Below, piece after piece: positions 28,883-32,480 of a stretch of DNA of 32,480 bases. Position numbers and translations under genes: made by a program. Position 1 is the stretch's first letter; every line of letters begins with the position of its first letter. Source of the stretch: a virus; IMG/VR virus record IMGVR_UViG_3300027898_000028, positions 1-32,480 of that record. One strand, written 5' to 3'. The notes beneath the pieces are model-generated. The model worked only from the letters and a program-made list of their open reading frames with translations. It ran no database searches and was not told the DNA's origin.

Positions 28883-29101
28883 ATGATGAACGAACAATCG
28901 CAAACGCAGCACGGCGATCCGATGTTGCAATTTTTTGCCTATGAACACCTGCCGGAGCCATTGAAAGAAGTCAGCCTGCTATTCCATTCGCTTGCGGATC
29001 ATCTCGTGAGAACGCTGCCGCGAAATCCAGAGCGCACCGTAGCGCTGCGCAAGCTTCTGGAGGCCAAGGACTGCGCCGTAAGGGCACGCCTGTTCAAATG
29101 A
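28883..29101 (+). CDS. Acb2/Tad1-hairpin-like protein (candidate cyclic-nucleotide sponge)
   Basis: A 72-residue protein with AAAGGTGA ahead of ATG 28883 (ATG 28886 also possible). Residues 17-69 carry FFAYEHLP (17-24), VSLLFHSLADHLVRTLP (30-46), and NPERTVALRKLLEAKDCAVRA (48-68). That order, an F-x-Y opening, a helix ending L-x-P, then ER..AL.KL.EA...A.RA, is what I know from the helical-hairpin domain shared by Acb2 and Tad1 proteins, which bind cyclic oligonucleotides made by CBASS or Thoeris defence. It stands as a single gene between two terminators, as anti-defence genes often do. The relation is by pattern only; many members of this short family are uncharacterised. Confidence 0.6.
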   Translation: MMNEQSQTQHGDPMLQFFAYEHLPEPLKEVSLLFHSLADHLVRTLPRNPERTVALRKLLEAKDCAVRARLFK

Positions 29102-29132
29102 TCGAATAGCTTCTCTTTGATTGAATGAGACT

Positions 29133-29162
29133 GGGCCGCTCCTTGTGGACGGCCCTTTCTTT
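29133..29162 (+). terminator. Intrinsic terminator
   Basis: GGGCCG-c-TCC pairs with GGA-CGGCCC around TTGT, then TTTCTTT. Its stem is nearly the same as that of the terminator at 28807, so the gene at 28883 is bracketed by two related terminators. Confidence 0.75.
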
Positions 29163-29166
29163 AGGG

Positions 29167-29196
29167 GCCCCGGCCATCAAGAATGAAGACCGGGGC
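29167..29196 (+). other. Stem-loop in the gap before the holin-like genes
   Basis: GCCCCGG pairs with CCGGGGC around a 16-nt loop. It is not followed by a T-tract, so it is probably a leader or processing hairpin. Confidence 0.5.
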
Positions 29197-29286
29197 GTCG
29201 CATTATACCGCGGGAACGGCTGTTCTCTTGCGGCCAATCATTCATTTGGCATCACCTCGCTTTCGATAGCTGAGAGGACAATCCCC

Positions 29287-29460
29287 ATGCTCAACACCAT
29301 TACCACCAACTGGCAGACGTCGGCCGGTGGGGCAATTCTGCTCATGGTCGGTGTGCTCGGTGCCGCGTTCGATCTTCATGTGCCGGGATTCACCATGGAT
29401 TCCGGCGTGGCGATCGCCACCGGCATCGGGCTATTGCTGGCCAAGGACGGCAACAAGTAG
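29287..29460 (+). CDS. Small membrane protein, holin-type candidate
   Basis: A 57-residue protein from ATG 29287. Two hydrophobic segments (SAGGAILLMVGVLGAAF, about 11-27, and GVAIATGIGLLLA, about 40-52) are separated by a short polar turn (DLHVPGFTMDS), and the end is KDGNK. Proteins of this shape recur in rhizobial phage lysis regions. With two short spans it could be a holin or a holin regulator. It is the first gene of a three-gene set with 9- and 3-bp gaps. Confidence 0.65.
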   Translation: MLNTITTNWQTSAGGAILLMVGVLGAAFDLHVPGFTMDSGVAIATGIGLLLAKDGNK

Positions 29461-29469
29461 TCCGCCGCC

Positions 29470-29712
29470 ATGGCCATGCCCGACAAGCGATTTCCGCTCA
29501 TTTGGACCGGATGGCTGCTGGCCATCCTGGTTTCGTTCGGCGCGATCGAAGGCGTGGCCATCGCGTGGGGCGACACCACCCTGTCGCGCTACGTGTGGGA
29601 ATTGTCGCTCGCGTGGCCGCCGATCCTGGTCATTTACGGCATGGTGGTCGGGGGCCTTGCGGTCCATTTCTGGTGGCACTGGATGCCGCCGGGGGCGAAG
29701 TCGCAAGGATAG
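29470..29712 (+). CDS. Two-span membrane protein, holin-type candidate
   Basis: An 80-residue protein (ATG 29476 also possible). Hydrophobic helices lie at about 10-32 (LIWTGWLLAILVSFGAIEG) and 46-66 (LAWPPILVIYGMVVGGLAV), followed by a tryptophan- and histidine-rich juxtamembrane end (HFWWHW). N-terminal and C-terminal tails are short and basic or neutral, as in class II holins. It is probably the main holin or its partner that lets the signal-less endolysin out; which of the three genes does so cannot be told from sequence. Confidence 0.65.
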   Translation: MAMPDKRFPLIWTGWLLAILVSFGAIEGVAIAWGDTTLSRYVWELSLAWPPILVIYGMVVGGLAVHFWWHWMPPGAKSQG

Positions 29713-29715
29713 GCC

Positions 29716-29949
29716 ATGTCCGACCTCGCCGAAATCCGCAACGTGCTCGACAGCATCCGTGACGTCGCCACCCGCACGTCGCAGGACGTGGCGTGGATCA
29801 AGGGCGGCATGGAGAAGAGCGGCGCCCGCATGGATGAGCACGAGAAGCGCATCGGCCGGGTCGAAAATCGCCAGCACTGGTATTCCGGCGCCGGCGCCGT
29901 GCTGGGCGCGCTGGCGGGATATTTCGGCGTGCATTTGAAAGCCCCATAG
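29716..29949 (+). CDS. XhlA-like membrane-anchored protein of the lysis cassette
   Basis: A 77-residue protein: an amphipathic coiled-coil helix (about 3-55, with DSIRDVATRTSQDVAWIKGG and ENRQHWYSG) followed by a single hydrophobic C-terminal span (GAGAVLGALAGYFGV). That design matches XhlA-type proteins, which sit in the membrane by the C-terminus and act with a holin. A strong terminator follows at 30028, marking the end of the plus-strand late unit. Confidence 0.68.
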   Translation: MSDLAEIRNVLDSIRDVATRTSQDVAWIKGGMEKSGARMDEHEKRIGRVENRQHWYSGAGAVLGALAGYFGVHLKAP

Positions 29950-30018
29950 GCTATCAGCACGCCCGTGCGGTAGCGCTCGCGACACGCTGCCGCTGCCTTG
30001 CAACAAGGCGTTTCCTCC

Positions 30019-30324
30019 TTAGACTTGCCCCGCCCTCTCCCCGCGAGCGGGGAGAGGGCGGGGTTTTTCATTTGGCGTAGCCCTCTTCGGCCACTCGCAA
30101 TAATCCCCCGCCGGCTGGGCGTCGCCCTCCTGCATCAGTGGGATGAAATTGCGGCAGTACGGAGTCCCCCGCGCGCTGATTACCATCAGGTTGACGCTGT
30201 CGGGATTGACGTGCGCGATAATGGCGGCGAGCGGCTGGCCCTCCGGGTCCGGGATGGTGCCGGCTTCGATTTCGCCCTTGCGGGGATAGTACCAAACGAC
30301 GCGGCCGACAGTGGGGATGATCAT
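30019..30324 (-). CDS. Conserved phage protein, C-terminus extended across a terminator repeat
   Basis: A 101-residue protein starting MIIPTVGRVVWYYPR at ATG 30324. The core (PTVGRVVWY, about 4-12; PLAAIIAHVNPDSVNLMVIS, about 31-50; QEGDAQPAG...CEWP near 65-79) belongs to a short phage family of unknown function usually about 80 residues long. The last 20 or so residues, including EKPRPLPARGERAG, come from reading through the plus-strand terminator palindrome at 30028-30068. The original stop seems lost, so the gene now ends beyond the convergent terminator. Confidence 0.72.
   Translation of the reverse strand: MIIPTVGRVVWYYPRKGEIEAGTIPDPEGQPLAAIIAHVNPDSVNLMVISARGTPYCRNFIPLMQEGDAQPAGDYCEWPKRATPNEKPRPLPARGERAGQV
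30028..30068 (+). terminator. Strong intrinsic terminator with a perfect 17-bp stem
   Basis: CCCCGCCCTCTCCCCGC and its exact complement flank a GA loop, followed by TTTTT. It ends the lysis operon and lies within the 3' end of the convergent minus-strand gene. Palindromes of this type (CTCTCCCCGC...GCGGGGAGAG) are frequent in Bradyrhizobium-type genomes. Confidence 0.88.
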
Positions 30325-30470
30325 GATGGCAGTGGCTCCTGCGCCCGCTCATGAGGAATCGGGGTTTCGTGCGCATAGTCGAACCCGGCCAGCCGAATGC
30401 GTGTGGCGATCAATTCGGCCTCGAGGCGCCTGATTCGGCGTTCGAGTTCGTGAACATGATGTTCATTCAT
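30321..30470 (-). CDS. 49-residue coiled-coil protein
   Basis: A short frame starting at 30470, overlapping both neighbours by 4 bp, which is strong support for a translated gene. It begins MNEHHVHELERRIRRLEAEL, a regular heptad pattern that could form a small coiled coil. No further domain. Possibly an oligomerisation or regulatory peptide. Confidence 0.6.
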   Translation of the reverse strand: MNEHHVHELERRIRRLEAELIATRIRLAGFDYAHETPIPHERAQEPLPS

Positions 30471-30850
30471 GCGTACACCTTTACGGTCACCCGGCCGTTG
30501 CTGGCCTTGGACCATTGCGGCTCCATCTTGATGACGCCGCCCTTCATGCGCGCCTTGCGATCGGCCGGCGAGAGCGCCTGCCAGGCCTCGGTCTGGATCA
30601 CCGGGACATCGCCCTTGAATTCGGCCGCCACGGCGCCGGCGGCGCCGACATAGCCGAGGCCGGGGAACTCTTCCTTGAAACCGGCACCGGCATCGGTGGC
30701 GAGCCTCTTGAGGATGGCGTCGATTTCGGCCATGCGGGCATAGTCGCCGGCGAGACGGTTTTCGATGTTGAGCCGTTCCCGGCACAGATCGCGCCGCTCC
30801 TTGAGCGCCTTGGCGGGCGGCGGGGCGCGGCGGCTGGTTGCGGTAGGCAT
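30467..30850 (-). CDS. Hypothetical early protein
   Basis: A 127-residue protein. GGAGA before ATG 30850 favours it over the upstream in-frame start. Helical N-terminal half (KALKERRDLCRERLNIENRL, part of 15-34), then a compact C-terminal region (FKGDVPVIQTEAWQALSPAD, about 79-98, and KGGVIKMEPQWSK). The end, RVTVKVYA, is strand-like. I do not recognise the family, though the C-terminal region looks conserved. Confidence 0.65.
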   Translation of the reverse strand: MPTATSRRAPPPAKALKERRDLCRERLNIENRLAGDYARMAEIDAILKRLATDAGAGFKEEFPGLGYVGAAGAVAAEFKGDVPVIQTEAWQALSPADRKARMKGGVIKMEPQWSKASNGRVTVKVYA

Positions 30851-30903
30851 AGAGGTCTCCCGATAGGGGCGGGAGAATCGCATGGGAAGGGTTAATAGAT
30901 CAA

Positions 30904-31419
30904 CTATTGCGGTGGGACGGCGATTTCGGGCTGAGCACTTGTCGAAGCCTTCAGGGCGCGGATGTCGGCGGCAATCATCCGTATCAGTCTCGGCACATTT
31001 GATGTGTTCACTCTGGTCTCAACAACATGCGCGCACCGCTCGATGGTGACGGCCTCGATAGCGTCTCGTTCAGCCACGAGTTTTTGCGCAACTGCATGGC
31101 CCATCGCGAATGGTAGTTTGTAGCAGACCCGCAATTCTGCCTCTAAGCAATCCCGTGCAGCCTCGGCCTTCTTGGCGAGCTCGCGCTGTTCTTCGCGGCC
31201 CTGCCACATATCGCCGGCTTTCGCAATGGCGACATCCCGGTCCGCCTCAAGCTCGCGGATTTGTCCCCTCAAACGCAAATTCATTTCATGCATCGTCTCA
31301 ACTTCTTTCTGCCTTTGCGGTGTTCTCGCCGGCCTTTTACTAAGCTCGACCTCAAGCTCGCGGATGCGGGCCTCCAACTCGCGCTTGTGACAATCATTAA
31401 TGGCACAGTTTTCGCTCAT
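30904..31419 (-). CDS. Coiled-coil protein ending in a 17-mer repeat peptide
   Basis: A 171-residue protein. ATG 31419 has GGAG at good spacing, so I choose it over an ATG 30 bp upstream. Residues 10-110 are a charged coiled coil (ELEARIRELEVELSKR, RLRGQIRELEADRDVAIAKA). The C-terminal segment holds a helical region and ALKASTSAQPEI, where KASTSAQ is encoded by a minus-strand 17-mer copy (30931-30947), as at 5169. A structural or regulatory protein of unknown family. Confidence 0.65.
   Translation of the reverse strand: MSENCAINDCHKRELEARIRELEVELSKRPARTPQRQKEVETMHEMNLRLRGQIRELEADRDVAIAKAGDMWQGREEQRELAKKAEAARDCLEAELRVCYKLPFAMGHAVAQKLVAERDAIEAVTIERCAHVVETRVNTSNVPRLIRMIAADIRALKASTSAQPEIAVPPQ
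30931..30947 (-). repeat. 17-mer repeat CTTCGACAAGTGCTCAG inside a gene
   Basis: Encodes the KASTSAQ peptide near the end of the coiled-coil gene. It differs from 5169 at one base. Confidence 0.85.
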
Positions 31420-31471
31420 ATGGCTTGCTCCAATCAAATATGATCGCATTCACCGCCATGCATCGTCGCGC

Positions 31472-32047
31472 TCATGTTCCCCTCAGTGCTTCTTCGCGGG
31501 CTCTATTAATCTCGCTCATTCGTGTACTTGATCCGCCGCGGTCGGGATGATGTTTAAGCGCCAGTATCCTGAAAGCTTCTTCAATGCTTTTTCGATCGGC
31601 GCCGCGCGGCACTCCAAGGATTGCCCACGGATCGTGCGGCGGCGGCAGCGCCGTAAAGGCGTTCAGTGCCCGCTCAAGCATGGCGGTGGCGCCATAACGT
31701 TCGATCGAACGCAATGCCGCAATCGTCAGCCCGATAGCCCTGACGTTGTCGCGTACCGTCGTGAAGGTATCGCAGGCGAAAACTTTCCGTGTGCCCTTGA
31801 GTTCGAAATAGACCGCAACCCCGCGATCGGCCGGCTCGCTCCGATCGCGCTTCGGCATTCCGTCGAGTCGAAGTTCCAGGTTGGTCGATAATATGGGATA
31901 TCGGCCGCCAAGACGTTCGATCTCCGCAGCCAGCTCGGCGATCGCCTTTTCATAGGTGACCTTGAAATTTCCCGAACGCAGTCCGCCGATGTGGCGACAG
32001 CGCGGCCAGCCTTCCGGCCATGCGAGAGGATAACGGGTCACGCTCAT
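31472..32047 (-). CDS. Phage J-domain (DnaJ-like) protein
   Basis: A 191-residue protein with AGAGG before ATG 32047. Residues 1-135 form a conserved phage domain (YPLAWPEGWPR 6-16, LSTNLELRLDG 53-63, GVAVYFELKG 76-85, ACDTFTTVRDNVRAI 91-105, ALRSIERYG 111-119). Residues 139-190 are a short J-domain: DPWAILGVPRGADRKSIEEA, then LKHHPDRGG with the diagnostic HPD at 167-169. It probably recruits a host Hsp70 (DnaK) to a phage complex, perhaps at replication or assembly; the first domain likely supplies the target. The family occurs widely in rhizobial phages. Confidence 0.85.
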   Translation of the reverse strand: MSVTRYPLAWPEGWPRCRHIGGLRSGNFKVTYEKAIAELAAEIERLGGRYPILSTNLELRLDGMPKRDRSEPADRGVAVYFELKGTRKVFACDTFTTVRDNVRAIGLTIAALRSIERYGATAMLERALNAFTALPPPHDPWAILGVPRGADRKSIEEAFRILALKHHPDRGGSSTRMSEINRAREEALRGT

Positions 32048-32076
32048 TTGCCGCCTCTTCGCATGGGCCGTCTAAC

Positions 32077-32379
32077 CTATCGCTGGGCCATCGCCGCCGG
32101 CTTGCGCGCAAACGAGCAATGCCGGCAGCGCTCGCAATCCTCATCGAGAATTTGGAAGCCCTCGATGTAGATGAAATCGTGGCGGCCAAAGAGGCATTTG
32201 AGCGATTCGACTCCATGCCGCAGAGAGTCGAATCGCGGGGGCTTATAACCGCTGTTGCCCGGCGCCCGAGTCGAATCGGTATTTGAATCCGCTGAATAAT
32301 TGCACTTAGCGCGCTGGCCTATCACGCTAGAGGTCGCGGGTTCGAGCCCCGTCGCTCCCGCCATTGTGGGATCAATCAC
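32077..32379 (-). CDS. Zinc-ribbon-like protein frame with unclear start, read across the att site
   Basis: The open frame runs from GTG 32379 to the stop at 32077, but only the last 45 residues look like protein: KCLFGRHDFIYIEGF followed by DEDCERCRHCSF, a CxxCxxC pattern suggestive of a small zinc ribbon. The upstream part, with GATGLEPATSSV, is the familiar antisense translation of a tRNA 3' end and is not coding. No ATG lies between 32379 and the ribbon; a CTG at 32223 is possible. The gene may have lost its start at the attachment site, or use a non-standard one. Confidence 0.4.
   Translation of the reverse strand: MIDPTMAGATGLEPATSSVIGQRAKCNYSADSNTDSTRAPGNSGYKPPRFDSLRHGVESLKCLFGRHDFIYIEGFQILDEDCERCRHCSFARKPAAMAQR
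32202..32279 (+). other. Left cluster of arm-type repeats GCGATTCGACTC
   Basis: Copies at 32202-32213 (plus), 32225-32236 (minus) and 32268-32279 (minus, last base changed). The first two form an inverted pair 11 bp apart. Confidence 0.75.
32314..32363 (+). other. tRNA-Asp 3' fragment, probable attachment-site core
   Basis: CTGGC/GCTAG anticodon stem (32314-32330) with loop CTATCAC, a five-base variable region, a T arm (GCGGG-TTCGAGC-CCCGT, 32336-32352), the 3' acceptor strand CGCTCCC, G73 and CCA to 32363. C38 in the loop and G73 point to tRNA-Asp; the anticodon reads ATC instead of GTC. No D arm or 5' acceptor strand GGGAGCG lies upstream, so this is a fragment, not a gene. Confidence 0.75.
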
Positions 32380-32401
32380 TTAGGCCTCCTTTTGGGGTGC
32401 T

Positions 32402-32458
32402 GCGATTCGACTCTGCCGGCACCGAAATCATTGAGGAATTTTATTTGCGATTCGACTC
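32402..32458 (+). other. Right cluster of arm-type repeats GCGATTCGACTC
   Basis: Exact copies at 32402-32413 and 32447-32458, both plus strand, 39 and 84 bp past the tRNA fragment. No gene is evident in the last 100 bp of the window. Confidence 0.75.
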
Positions 32459-32480
32459 TTGGCCATACGGCCCCTTGCCT

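Noticed and set aside
31950-32216. An 88-residue minus frame overlapping the J-domain gene's start
   Set aside because: It has an ATG but reads as serine/arginine-rich shadow sequence; the zinc-ribbon frame and the J-domain frame account for the same DNA better.
32314-32363. A functional tRNA-Asp gene
   Set aside because: The D arm and 5' acceptor strand are missing upstream and the anticodon is altered.
32077-32379. GATGLEPATSSV peptide as part of a real protein
   Set aside because: It is the antisense translation of the tRNA-Asp 3' end, a common annotation artefact.

Overview
The window is a near-complete morphogenesis, lysis and attachment-site segment of a tailed, P22-like temperate phage (podovirus type) of a high-GC alphaproteobacterium. 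Rhizobiales, and the Bradyrhizobium/Afipia/Rhodopseudomonas group in particular, is my best guess, from the protein families seen, the dispersed CTACTCGC-type palindromic repeats, the perfect GC-rich terminator palindrome at 30028-30068 and the tRNA-Asp-like attachment site. Host assignment is inference.

Layout. (1) 1-6000, plus strand: small, mostly unrecognised phage genes, several with AT-hook-like GRP motifs, leading into a small-terminase candidate (3254) and the large terminase (3516), which overlap by more than 100 bp. (2) 6008-12535, plus: portal, an exported-looking cysteine-containing protein, a small coiled-coil protein, scaffold, N4-gp56-type major capsid protein and two likely head-associated proteins. 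(3) 12581-21260, plus: P22 gp4-like adaptor, gp10-like tail hub, two fibre-like proteins (one collagen-like), and three large DNA-ejection proteins, the first ending in an S74-type chaperone domain. (4) 21379-24604, plus: tail-collar fibre and four further small structural or unknown genes. (5) 24586-26949, minus: an early-type operon with a RecT-like annealing-protein candidate and four small genes, driven at least in part by a clear promoter at 26982-27010 that lies over the start of a divergent ribbon-helix-helix regulator gene. (6) 26998-29949, plus: regulator, exported protein, endolysin with an unusual hydrophobic C-terminal extension, a possible structured RNA, an Acb2/Tad1-hairpin-like protein (candidate anti-CBASS/anti-Thoeris sponge) and three small membrane proteins that fit a holin cassette. 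(7) 30019-32379, minus: small early-type genes, including a J-domain protein. (8) 32202-32458: a tRNA-Asp 3' fragment flanked on both sides by five copies of GCGATTCGACTC, which looks like an attP core with integrase arm sites.

The DNA is packed by the terminase through the portal into a gp56-type capsid built on the acidic scaffold; gp4/gp10-like proteins close the head, and the ejection proteins are loaded for delivery. Two repeat families run through the window: a 75-120 bp CTACTCGC palindrome in most gaps between head and fibre genes (once inside a gene in frame), and a 17-mer, CTTCGASAAGCSCTCAG and variants, found inside genes or immediately ahead of start codons. The most notable points are the attP-like arrangement, the Acb2/Tad1-like gene, signal peptides paired with cysteines on several virion-region proteins, and a minus-strand membrane-protein frame antisense to the end of the last ejection gene.
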